Position numbers and translations under genes: made by a program
Shown: piece after piece, positions 23,026 to 33,800 of the stretch
How positions within the stretch are numbered: the first letter of the stretch is position 1
Layout: each line of letters opens with the position of its first letter
Notes under the pieces: model-generated
What the model saw: only the letters and a program-made list of their open reading frames with translations
The model's database searches: none
What the model was told of the DNA's origin: nothing
NCBI GenBank assembly: GCA_012064415.1
Contig: SSNU01000081.1
Location: forward strand, 124,001 to 188,000
Origin: Gyrodactylus bullatarudis
Taxonomy: Eukaryota > Platyhelminthes > Monogenea > Gyrodactylidea > Gyrodactylidae
DNA: 64,000 bases
Direction: 5' to 3'

Positions 23026-25718
23026 TTGGCATGAAGAGAAACCCTATTTTTCCATCCTCAAAAAGTATTAAAATGCTTATTTTAACCAGCCAACCCTCTG
23101 TTCTATAATTTTCCAGATTAGCCTAATCAGATTCTGATCCTAGCTAGAAATCGAATGATTTGAAAAATGTATCTCCAATTTTCAAATGATCTTTTGGACT
23201 ATTGAGGAATAAGGAATTAGTTAATACGATTCAAAAGAAGATAAATTTCATTTGAATTCTTAAACTGTAATTAATAACGTGATCCTCTACGTGTTTTCAT
23301 CTATTCCATTATTCGAAATAAAACTTTTTTTGTCTGATCTTGTTAGCATTGTAATTCTCGTGAGAGAAAAAAGTCGCTTATCAAATAACTCTGCAAAAAG
23401 TTGTAAAAAAATGGAATATATATTATTTAATAATGCTTCGGTGATGACACTTGATATCTACTTATTCTCGTGACAAAAGATATTCTTTCCTTCATCTGAA
23501 TACAATAATAATAAAACATGTATGGATTTTTTATAAGAGAATCAGGTGTTAAGAGAGCATCGTATTTAACACTTTTTATTCTTCACAGTGATGCAAAGAT
23601 CACTTTGTTAATTAAAATTGATCAAAAGTTCTAGGATCACAATTAGACACGGAAATCAAATTTTTCTCTATCAACTTTCCTTTTATTGAATAGAAAGTTT
23701 ATTCAATTGCTATTTACGTTCCTTGCATCAAAAGACAGAATAACAGCAAAAATGATTCCAATTTGGTTCCCTCGCCTCCCCCCTATCTAAAAAAGTCTAA
23801 GCATCGAAATGAACCAATAGAAGCGCTCAAATCAATGAATTAGTAGTATATTTATTTGTTAAAATATTAATTGGGGTAGAGTCTGAAATATAGGCTCGTT
23901 TTTTATAACTTTCCTTATGAGAGTTTAGAAACTAAAAATGACAAAGTTCGGCAATATTATCGTTTAATTGCTATGGATACTATTGGATAGGTCCTCGAAA
24001 TTGCAGAAGATGTACTTTTCTCTAAAGCCTCAAACTTGCTATTGAAATATTTAATAGATAATGCCGATGTGTGGCGTTACAAAGCTATTGGCCAATCAAA
24101 TTCAAGCATGAAATCTTATTATACAGGTCATATCTTCGTCACTAACACAGAAATCTACCTATCAAAGATACTGATTTAATACTCAAGCATGTGAAATTTT
24201 TAAGCCACTAAAATTTAGATGCTATACTCAAATAACTTATTTAAATTCTTTAAGAACAATCATACTATTTTCAAAACTAATGCATTTTTGAGGTTATCGA
24301 GTATCGAGATCAATCAACAATGAAATCTTTGAGGCTGAATTCACGATGATTAGAATAGATGAAATCAGTGGATTACTAATTCTAAATTAACTTTGGATCC
24401 TGAAAATAGTTTTCCACGAAAAGATACTCTAAAATGAAGAGAACTTCTCTGATGTATTTTCTTCGCATTATACGTCAATTCAATTTTTTCAATTGTACAA
24501 ATAAAGGCATCTTTGGATAGTGGAAAGAACAGAATTCTATCTTTTATTTTCTAAACAATAGAATCTGATCTTTTGTAAAGAATAAGCTTCATTGTTTTCA
24601 AAAAACTATTACAATTTCAGATCGATTGTTCATAGGAGAATTCTCTAGTGTGTATATTTGGTCGCAAAATTAACATTCTCACTATAATTTTCTTATCAAT
24701 TTATTTCTTGTTCATTTTTTCCGATTTTATTGATGAGAATATACAATTTCCTTAAGAATTGATTTATTTGAAACTTTTTTCTTCATATCATGATCAAGAT
24801 TCCAAAAGATCTTGATGAAAAAAATTGAGAATTTTGTTAAAATCATAAAAGATCATCTTCATATTAACTAGGTGTAGGTTCTATTTTAATATAAAAACAG
24901 AAGAGTCCTACACATTTATTTGGAGGGAGGGGTAAGGTACGGAGAAGGATCATAAAAAACGAAAATATCATAAATCGATTCTTAAATTGTTCTATGTACT
25001 TTGTGACAAATAATAATTTACACGAAAGAAACAGTTGTTAAACTTTTTTTCTACTTACTTTTAAAAGAATGGAACATTCTTTGAAAACTTGTTCTTCCTC
25101 GCAGCACCTAGACGTTAAAATAATAATTTGAAATTTTCCTCCATCAGTCTTGTATCACAGTTTGTCCTTTTATCGATAGAAATGGTTCAGTTACAACCAA
25201 GGACATTTATACTAAGGCTAGATTTTTCAAATCATTTATTCCCAAAATAATTTATCTTATCTTTGTGTAAGAGTCTATCAAGTTTGATTTGCCTACTCAT
25301 AAGTATGTTTAAAAGATTTTTAGGTTTTTAAGAATAGCAGTTGTTTGTTTCTGATTAGTTTCAGCAACTAATTGAATTCGACTGAAATATTCGAGCTGCC
25401 AGTATGAGAAATATTGTGACGAATTTATTAATATGTTCAAAATAATATGAACAAATAAGCGGTTTTTCTTTTATGATAAAATGGGATTTCCTCACCCTAC
25501 TGTAATATCATTTGAAGATGGTATAACTAGGATCTGTCAAGAAATGTCCGTCTCCGGTTAAAGATACAACTTTACTAGGATATTTAATAATAAAATCATC
25601 ATCTAATGTAAAACCTCTTTCAAGGCTGCCAAAAAAAGTAAATCAGCTCAACATTTGGCGAGTAAGTAAAGCATGAGATGGCAGACTATAAAAAATTGAA
25701 TGTGAATTATCTAAACTT
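23026..25718. other. No gene recognised
   Basis: Frames are short and without motifs (the longest, near 23279-23473, starts from a non-ATG codon). Foldback-family words recur at about 24760-24850. No further structure could be supported. Confidence 0.35.
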
Positions 25719-25849
25719 ACAAAAAAATCAAGACTACTTATAAGCAACGAATTTATTTTTAATTACCTTACTAATTCGAAGTTCTTTTCATGGTGCAAAA
25801 GGTAATTAAAAATAAATTTGTCACTTACAAGTAGACTTGATTTTTTTGT
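25719..25849. repeat. Long hairpin with 51-bp arms
   Basis: The left arm 25719-25769 and right arm 25799-25849 are complementary over 51 bases with about five mismatches, around a 29-base loop. The arms begin ACAAAAAAATCAAG and end TTTTAATTACCTT. This could be a tiny MITE or, if transcribed, a stem the size of a microRNA precursor. The sequence alone does not decide. Confidence 0.65.
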
Positions 25850-26714
25850 AACCCTTTGGGTACCGATCGGACGTATACGACCACATTGAAAAAAAGATGA
25901 AGAAGTGATCCCACGAAAAAATTATGACATCCTTCTATTTTGGCCATGGGTTAACTAATTCTATGAGAATAAATTCATGCAAATCCATTTTTTCGGGATA
26001 TTTTCCCACCAGAACACCAGATTCCTCTCCAATACTAATACTAATTCATAAGATGTTGAACTTTAACCTACAGTAACGTCTAACCCTTCAACCAGTTATC
26101 GAGAAGAAATAAATTTTTAATTAACTTCAATTTATTAATTAACCTTCTCTTTTTTGATAGCAAAAATACAAATACGCCATAAAAAATAGTGATAACCCAG
26201 GGAATGATATTTTTTATTATCAATCGGCATTAAATTGACCCATTTAACTGCCTCTAACCCTTTTTATCATAGATAATGCATCCATCTCTAAATTTATAGT
26301 GAATATTTCACAAAAAATACAGTATATTCACACCTTGTAATTATTGTATATGCTGTATTCATAGTATGAAGGTTAAGTGTTTATGATTCCATATCTGATA
26401 TTATTCACAGTGTATTATCGCTACTGTCGGTCTTGAAGATATCTTTCTTAATGAATAAATGTTTATCAGTAAAAGGAAGTGCTTAAGTCAGAGTTGAATG
26501 CACCCTGTACTCCATTTATAGGTCAATTGTCATTTATTGTTTAACTTTTGACAATATCATCCAAGTTAAAGAATAATATTACATATTTTATCGATAAAAA
26601 TACAGTTTATCTGGCCAAAATAATTTCGAAAAATGCCCGGTTTCATAGAAGCTCCATTAAAAGCTCTCTTTCATCGGAGAAAAATATTGAGTATTTCAGA
26701 GACACGAGCTACCG
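25850..26714. other. No gene recognised
   Basis: No coding region. CTAACCCTTCAACCAG near 26084 resembles a piggyBac-type end next to a TTAA-like site, but no partner end was found. Confidence 0.3.
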
Positions 26715-27091
26715 TCATAAGTGAATTAGAAATAAGAAGATGCCAGATTATCTCACAGATAAAGATCTCTATTTCGGGCATACTCATCATTGTGAAACAT
26801 CCCATTAAATTTCTCTTCCTTGGCTCAAGGAGGCTCATTGGTTTCACGTGATTCTTTTGAATACAGAGATTTGGCTTTTGTTCGTTTATAAGATAGGCTT
26901 CTGTTGCTTTCAAGATGTAACTGTTTTTCTCTGATTTAAATCAAATTTCGACCAATAACATCACCTCTATTCTTTCTTGTATTAATATTATAATATTCAT
27001 ATGGCATGTATCACACTAACGAGTATGCCCGAAATAGAGATCTTTATCTGTGAGATAATCTGGCATCTTCTTATTTCTAATTCACTTATGA
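26715..27091. repeat. Perfect 71-bp inverted repeat
   Basis: 26715-26785 and 27021-27091 are exact reverse complements by eye over 71 bases, separated by 235 bases. The outer limits are TCATAAGTGAATTAG. The open frames on both strands here are products of the repeat. Perfect identity implies recent origin or conversion. The ends show no clear target duplication, so the class is unknown. Confidence 0.75.
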
Positions 27092-27567
27092 GTATTTCTG
27101 TAAATAATAGTGACTTTAACTTTAATTCATTTGTAGGAATTACTTGGTTTTTGACTGCAAAAGAACTTCTCTTTATCATTCTCAGAGCTCTTAGTACAGT
27201 ACTAATAGTACTAAATTAGATCTGTTTACATGTAACAAGGATTTCTTCCGACACTGATTTGATGCCCTTTCAGACTTTTTATCTCCTAATGCTTAAGAAA
27301 TGTGCTAGTTATTCAGTTTTTGAGACGTTTAGCTCAACAAGATTTGAAGTGGTTAAAAAGTATTACAAAAATAGTAATTAAATACTGTTATTCGGAAGAA
27401 GTTGTCTAATTATTGAGAAAGTGAATTTTATCAGGTAGTTATGACTAGGGCCACAAAAGTATGCATATAATAACTATTTTTAGTTTTTCACTAAAAAGTA
27501 ATATGCTGAGTTTAGAAATTTACAAACCTTTATTAAACTGTATCAAGAAATTAAAAGTTATAGTTTT

Positions 27568-27920
27568 TCAAATTTCTCTTCGAATTAACGACTGTTGGCA
27601 TAACCGGAAAGGATCGAGATAGCAGCTTGTCGGTTGATTACTGAGAAAGAGGCTATGAGCACTTGCAACTACCTGTGGATTAGTCTGTTCGCAAATTTTG
27701 AAGCTATCATTTGAAGAGAGTCTATTGTTTAAATGGTCCTTTAACTCAATCGGATCATATTCAGAATTCAAGTTCTTCAAAGTCTCAAAAGTCTTTTGCA
27801 TAGTAAATTCGCGTTATCCAAACTTAAAATAACAAGAGTTAATTTCGATCAAATCTTGAAGCGAATTATCTTGCTCAGCAGTTAGTTTCGCAGAGACAAA
27901 ACAATAGTAAGAATCTCCAC
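27568..27920 (-). pseudogene. Unidentified coding-like relic
   Basis: An ATG-started frame on the minus strand (27801 to 27568, 77 residues) is rich in polar residues and not low-complexity (for example CEQTNPQVVASAHS). The same frame continues upstream past one TAA to about 27920 with further protein-like sequence (HGGDSYYCFVSAKLTAEQ). That looks like a decayed gene or transposon fragment. I do not recognise the family. Confidence 0.3.
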
Positions 27921-29336
27921 CATGTTTTTCATCCAGTCATGACTACTGAAGGAGGTTGCAGTTTAAATGGTGACGACTCTGAATTAATATGCTTCCCATC
28001 TGTACCAACTTCAAATTCAGTAGTCATAACTAGGACCTCAAAAAATATAACCTAAAGATGAATATTTAGGACAAAAAAACAATTATTTTCAACTTAAGGT
28101 ACTACTCATAAGTATTCATAAAACATGATTTATTATGAAATTCAAACCTGTCTTCATCATAATTCCTAATGCAGAGGAATATATGATTCAAATACCTATA
28201 GTGTGTGGGTCCCACACTAACTCGAAACCAAACCTTTGTTATTCTTCGTAATCTCAGCGTCATTTCTATAGAAAATTTCGATTTTTTAGATTTAATACCA
28301 AAATAATAAGACCAGTAAATCTTAAGAGCTTAAGATGAAGATTGACTTTATAACTTTGATCCAGATCAAGAAAAATTAATTATTTTAGCAATCTCTAATT
28401 CCTTCCATGAAAAAGTCTCTTCGAAATTATCGTCTTCTTTAGATAGAAAAATTGAAATTAGATTTTCGGAATTGTTGAATGAAAATGTTGCTTTTATCAT
28501 TAAAAAATGGTATTAGTTTGGACAAATAACCCCGAATCAATGATAAGATAACACAGATTTTTACATTTCAGCCTACATATGTTATCATTTGTTCAGCATA
28601 GTAATAATATAGAAAATGATGATGATATCAAGGTAAAGAGACATCTACCCTCAAGAATTAAAGGTAAAAAATATGTTCCCATTGTGACCTGAGAATTATG
28701 TACAAGTTTTATGACAAGAATATTATTCTTTCTTGCTTGCCTCGGTTGATTTTTTTGTGAGGGATTCTCAATCATAATTATATTTGAAGATGAATCGCTT
28801 GTAACCTCTCTTGGAAAAGATTGGAAATTAAGAATGATTGATTTTAGCCAATGATTCAACGATTATTCAGAGATTATAACGACAATTCAGCCCTATTTTC
28901 TTCTTCCAGGAAGTTTCAAGCTTCTAATTCGGTTTTGAGTTTAAAGTTTGAAATGATCCTAATATTATTATAGTCTAGATTTGAAAAACCGCAGATTAAA
29001 TCTAAGTGAAACCCAAAGTTAGGTGATCGACAGATTAATAAGAGAACCTTTGATAAAAAATAGTTTTTATTCTGATACAAAAATTCAACCTAATTGTAGA
29101 TTACTCTCAATAAGTTTAGCACTAAAGTCTTGTATAATCAAAAGATTGATCTGAATTTTTTCAGTTTATATCAATCTGATGTCAATCAAATAAAGAAAAG
29201 AGATTCTAAACTATCAAAAGAAACTACGTGTGGTCTAAAAGTTCCTCGGATGAACAAGAGAAAAGACAATATTAAGAGCATGAATCTTTAAAGATGATCC
29301 ATTCGGCTAAATTTGAATTTATTTTTATTAAAAAAA
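27921..29336. other. No gene recognised
   Basis: A minus-strand frame of 88 residues (28593-28859) has no motif I know and is not called. The rest is unremarkable AT-rich sequence. Confidence 0.3.
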
Positions 29337-29877
29337 TGGTCTTTTTCGAATTCCCATTTGGCGCCAAAATCCCATTTTTCGAACTTTGAGCTGAAATTTT
29401 TTGTTGATTTGGAAGAGTGTGAGAGTGATCAAAAATTGATTTTCAGGATCAAGATTAGACAAGAAAGCTGACTAGCACCGTCAAATTATCGAAAGTTTTC
29501 CCATTTTTGAGAGATTTTGAATTATCGAAATTTCATTGATTTTCAAGTAGTGAAAATGATCAAAAAATCGAAAATTCCGCTCCCAAACGATAACGTGATT
29601 ATGCATAAAATCAGATTCAGTTGAATTGATTTTCTTGTCTAATCTTGATCCTGAAAAAACTCTTTCGATCAGCGTCAAATCAATAAAATTTTCAGCTCAA
29701 AGTTCAAAAAAGGGGGATTTTGGTGCCAAATGGGAATTTGAAAAATTACCATTTTTTCATAAAAATAATTTTTTCCTCAAATGGTAAAAGGATTTCAAAA
29801 AATCTTCAATAAAATCGAATTCTTGATGAAAAAATAGAGATTTCTGTAAAAATCATAGATTCCCAACTTCATATCAA
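29337..29877. repeat. Foldback element, left arm truncated
   Basis: A close relative of 1510-2127 (blocks of tens of bases are identical, for example around 'caagtagtgaaaatgatc' and 'cgataacgtgattatgc'). The right arm is complete and ends ATATCAA. The outer left arm is missing and the copy starts within the inner 'cccatttggcgcc' block. Non-coding. Confidence 0.65.
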
Positions 29878-32488
29878 TTAGCTTTAGATTGCGAAAAATA
29901 TTGAACATTCTGTTGATCAATCGCCTTACAAGAAATCCCCAAGGTTCTTAGTTCATAGGCCCTTGAACATTCGGAACATTAGTGTTACCTAATTCGAAAA
30001 GCAACCTAAATTTTTTTTCCTAAATCAAAAAGATTTATTGAAATAAACACTTCTTTTTCGAATTTTGTAGAGATATTTCCCGAAAACAAAATTCTCAAGC
30101 TTTTAATTTAAATAATTCATAAGGAAAAACTTATTTCCCATATATATCATATCCCGGTGATAAACATTGTTTATTAAACAGTGAACACATGAAAGTCATA
30201 CTTTTAATAAATCCTTTTTAAAATTGCTGGAATAAATAGCAATTTAGATAATATCTCTTTTTTTCTCAATGAATCATGTGCGGTTTCAATAATGTATCCA
30301 CACAGGAATGTAAAAACCAACCCCCATTAATTTGTCAGATAAAATGATTTATTGTCTTGGAAATGGTGTTCTTTTAATCCCCATTTACAATATGGCATAA
30401 CTCACATGGTCATTCTGAAATTGTTCTATGGCCAAAATCGAAATTTTTGTTCAATTTTGATCGTAAATGTTAGTATTGCAATAAAACTTATTAAAACTTA
30501 ATATTCTCACCCATTGGTCATCCAACCGGAACCGAAACTCAGTGGCCATAAACTGCGATAATATTAGAAATATCATTTTGATCTATTCATCGACTATTCC
30601 TACTGAAATGTATATCATAATATGTAAAGGTAGGAAGATTCAGAATTCGTGGGGGTTGTCCATACGATTCGACTTGAAATTTTCTATAAAGGAATGCTGG
30701 GATTTTCATGTTTGTATCCCGTGTCTGATGAGCTTGCCGTGTCACTGGAGAAGACGTATAAAGACAATCACCATCGAAACGTTTTTTTTAAGAAAATTGA
30801 TTGATTTTCCCTAAAAATTTTTGACAAATATCTAGGCTATTAAAAAAGAGATTCCCCATATATGAATCCTTCAATCAGAGATCAAAATTATATATGGGGA
30901 GCACTTTTCAACCTCTTATCACAACTTCTTATCAACCATAAAAAAGGAGAACACAGAGAGAAGTTGGATAAAAATTTATTATTTTTTATGTTTCAAATTA
31001 AAAGAACAAAATGAAATGTACTACCTTGATGAAGTTCTATTGCACAAAGCAAAGGACCTGAGAAGATAGTGAAACCCAAATGATTAGTAGTGTATTTATA
31101 ATAATACACCCAATATGAAGGAAGGAATTTATTTATTACTCTGTCATTATTCTCAGTATTGTGTAATGGAGACATAAATTTTAAAAAGATAATAAAGAAA
31201 TTTATCTCCCTGTACTCTTATTTGATTATAAAGCTGATAAATTTGGTATAGATTTAAAGTTATTCTCGATAAATTTGAGAAATTAGGATTCTTACATATA
31301 TCAAAATTGTCTGAAGATTTTTCGGTAGGTAGATTTTTCAAAAGGAAAAAAAATTCGAAAATATTTTTTTGAAAAAACTGATCTTGGATCACCCTAATTT
31401 ATCGATTTCCAAGCAGTAAAAATGATCGAAAGATAGGAAGTGGATTTTCACATGTAAATGGTGTGTCTAAAATCTCTTCAATAGGTCAAATTTCCACAAT
31501 AAGCTCAAAATTTTAATCGATTTTGAAGATCTAAAGCAATCAAATACTTATATTTCGAATCATCACTAGACGAAGACTTTAAAATTGGTCATACAGGTTT
31601 AAAGCAACTCTTGATTTTTCAAGAAACTTCAAAGTTTTGGATCGATTTCCTTCGTGGTAATTAAAAAAATTCAAATGGATTCAAATTTAAAACTAAACAC
31701 GGCATTGGAATTTAAGTTACTAAAATTATTTATTTAAAAGTTGAAATAGTATAAGAATAAATAGTAGTTCAAGTAAATAGTTAGTTTTAGTAGGTTATAG
31801 CTTCGGAACCCAGGGTACTATGCAACTTTAGAACCTTTTATTATCATGTTTAAAGCCATACAGCTTCCTGTGCAATTTAGTAAAAATAGTCGTTTTTGAG
31901 GCTCTGACTATGACTTCTTGACATTATTTTATTCAAGATCAAGTATCAAAATGCTTTTCCATGATAATACTCAAGTTTAAAGATCAGACTTTTTTAAAAA
32001 TGCCGCTAGATTTTCAATGAATTTTTACTACGTTTTCGAATATCTTTTTCTTGCTGATAAAGCTTCAAGTGTTTTTTTCAATGAAAATAGTATTAGAATC
32101 ATTTTAAGATCTTTTCTGTTAAATTTTGTTAAATCCCTATACCTACAAGAGAATTTAGGGAAAATGAGCAATGCACAACTATGCATGGGATTGCAAACGA
32201 ATTTTCATTTATTTTAGATCTCAGACATCTTTATTGTTATCAAAATTAAATGTGGAAATTTCACGGAAAACTTTGATTTAATAGAAGCTAAAAAAATCGT
32301 TACATCTCTATTGTGGGCTTCAATTTAAACTTGAATTGATCCAGAAACCTATCAAACTGGTAGAGTTATGACGATTCAAAATAATTGGAAAATGGACATG
32401 TATGTCCATCGACACCGAAAGAGTTAAAGAACCATTATTCCATTTATGAACAGAGGTAACAGACCTATTACTTTAGCAAAAGAATATG
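29878..32488. other. No gene recognised
   Basis: It contains a small hairpin at about 30853-30900 with TCCCCATATAT/ATATATGGGGA arms, and diverged foldback-family words at 31400-31650. No frame has recognisable motifs. Confidence 0.35.
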
Positions 32489-33110
32489 GAGCTGGAAAAA
32501 CTGTGGGGAGATGATTTCGGAGCCCTGATTGTCAAAGATTCAATGAGCTGTTCAAGGTTTAAAATTATCAAACAATACATTATATTTGATAATAAAACAT
32601 TACGAAACATTGGGCTAAATAGAGACAAGCTTGCTCCAATAAGAATGATATTCCAAGAGCGGTAATGTTGCCGAACTTCATCAAGTATATTAGTACTCGA
32701 TTATAGACTCATGTGGAAGGTCCGGGATTAAGTCTGATGAGACCCGGTGAAATAAAACGTTTATTTGCTTGTTCTCCAACCCTCCACATGAGTCTAGAAT
32801 CGAGTACTAATATTCCAAGAGCTTATTTCAAATTGCCAGAAAGCATATATATTCCCTCAGAGAAAATAACTATTGATGAACAACTTATTTCCTTCCGTGG
32901 GTACATACCGGAAAAATAGGAATCATTTACCCGAATCATTTCAATGCAAAAATAATGATCCAGGTACAATCCAGTATTCAGATGACAGTGAACCTGAGCC
33001 GGAGTTCATTCAATACTCTAACGAAACCAAAGGAGGCGTAGACAAAAGTACTTTTCTCATTGGACTCTGTCTATTCCATTATAAACAATCAAATTTTGTA
33101 TTTTATTGAA
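32489..33110 (+). pseudogene. piggyBac-type transposase relic (middle domain)
   Basis: Plus-strand frames together read ELEKLWGDDFGALIVK with MSCSRFKIIKQYIIFDNK and RDKLAPIRMIFQE. After an insertion they continue with IPSEKITIDEQLISFRG, then, after a deletion, YSNETKGGVDKS. These are the expected piggyBac order: MSRxRF/LHF, DKLxPIR, the TIDEQLxxFRG catalytic-Asp motif and the NxTKGGVD motif. It is dead: an inserted hairpin at 32661-32822, a two-base slip near ATATAT at 32848, a stop after IPEK and a large internal deletion. Removing the insert joins DKLAPIRMIFQE directly to LISNCQKAY, confirming that the insert is secondary. Confidence 0.75.
32661..32822. mobile_element. Hairpin insertion inside the piggyBac relic
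   Basis: Inverted arms of 29 bp (32688-32716 and 32784-32812, about one mismatch; core ATTAGTACTCGATTATAGAC) lie in a 162-base segment. The segment is flanked by a 13-base direct repeat ATATTCCAAGAGC (32648-32660 and 32810-32822). The host frame is continuous once it is removed. The long direct repeat is unusual for a target duplication and partly overlaps the right arm, so the exact termini are uncertain. Confidence 0.6.
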
Positions 33111-33303
33111 TGATTTTCAACAAACTCACGTGTCAAGAAAATGTTAGTCCATTAATCAAAAGAAAATAATAAAAATCTGGATAAATATTAAACTTCTCAA
33201 GATGTATCCCCTTAACAATATTATTGAGTATGCACGCAAACGAGCTAGTCAAAAGATGAAAACAAAAATGAAAGCTGTAATCAATCAAGAATGAACAAAT
33301 GTA

Positions 33304-33492
33304 TTAATTATCATAGTACATCTCTGTACTACAGTACTCATCAAAATCTAAGCCAGCAAAAGCTTCAAAACTTGGACAAAAGCAATAACCTGGGCATCTG
33401 ACTAGTGCGCATGTCCTGTTTTCCAGTGATTTGTTTTTCCTATATCTTGCCAAATCTAAAGAAATTTGACAGTTCTCCCTCACAAAAACAAT
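33304..33492 (-). other. Unidentified cysteine-containing open frame without ATG
   Basis: A 62-residue open stretch on the minus strand ends at TAA 33304-33306. It contains RTCALVRCPGYCFCPSFEAF and DFDEYCSTEMYYDN, non-repetitive and with six to seven cysteines. There is no start codon. A pyrimidine-rich tract ending TTTTTGTGAG lies at its upstream edge, so it could be a terminal exon. It could equally be a transposon fragment, given the piggyBac relic next door. Family unknown. Confidence 0.3.
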
Positions 33493-33629
33493 TCAGATAA
33501 GAAATATAGAAAAACCATTTGTATTAATTATGAATATTTTTGATCGATTTCATAAGATATCAGATTTATTAAGGTTTCTGTCCAAAATTAAGGAAGGAAA
33601 GTCCAAAAGGAAATTAAGTTAAGTTAAGT

Positions 33630-33800
33630 AAATTCGAATTCTTCGTCTAATGTTGATCATAAAAATCACCTTTTTCGAATTCGATAAAAATTTGAAAAAC
33701 GGCTTAATTTTGGTCAGATTGAATTTTTTTGGAAATCTAAGTTTAGAAATCTTTTTGAGATTTTTCTAGCAATTCTCGTGTTCATATCAACTCGAAAAAT
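33630..33800. repeat. Diverged foldback-family fragment
   Basis: Landmarks 'aattcttcgtctaatgttgatc', 'tggtcagattgaatttt' and 'gtgttcatatcaac' (short words only) place it in the same broad family as 61290-61470 and 56340-56795. Non-coding. Confidence 0.35.
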
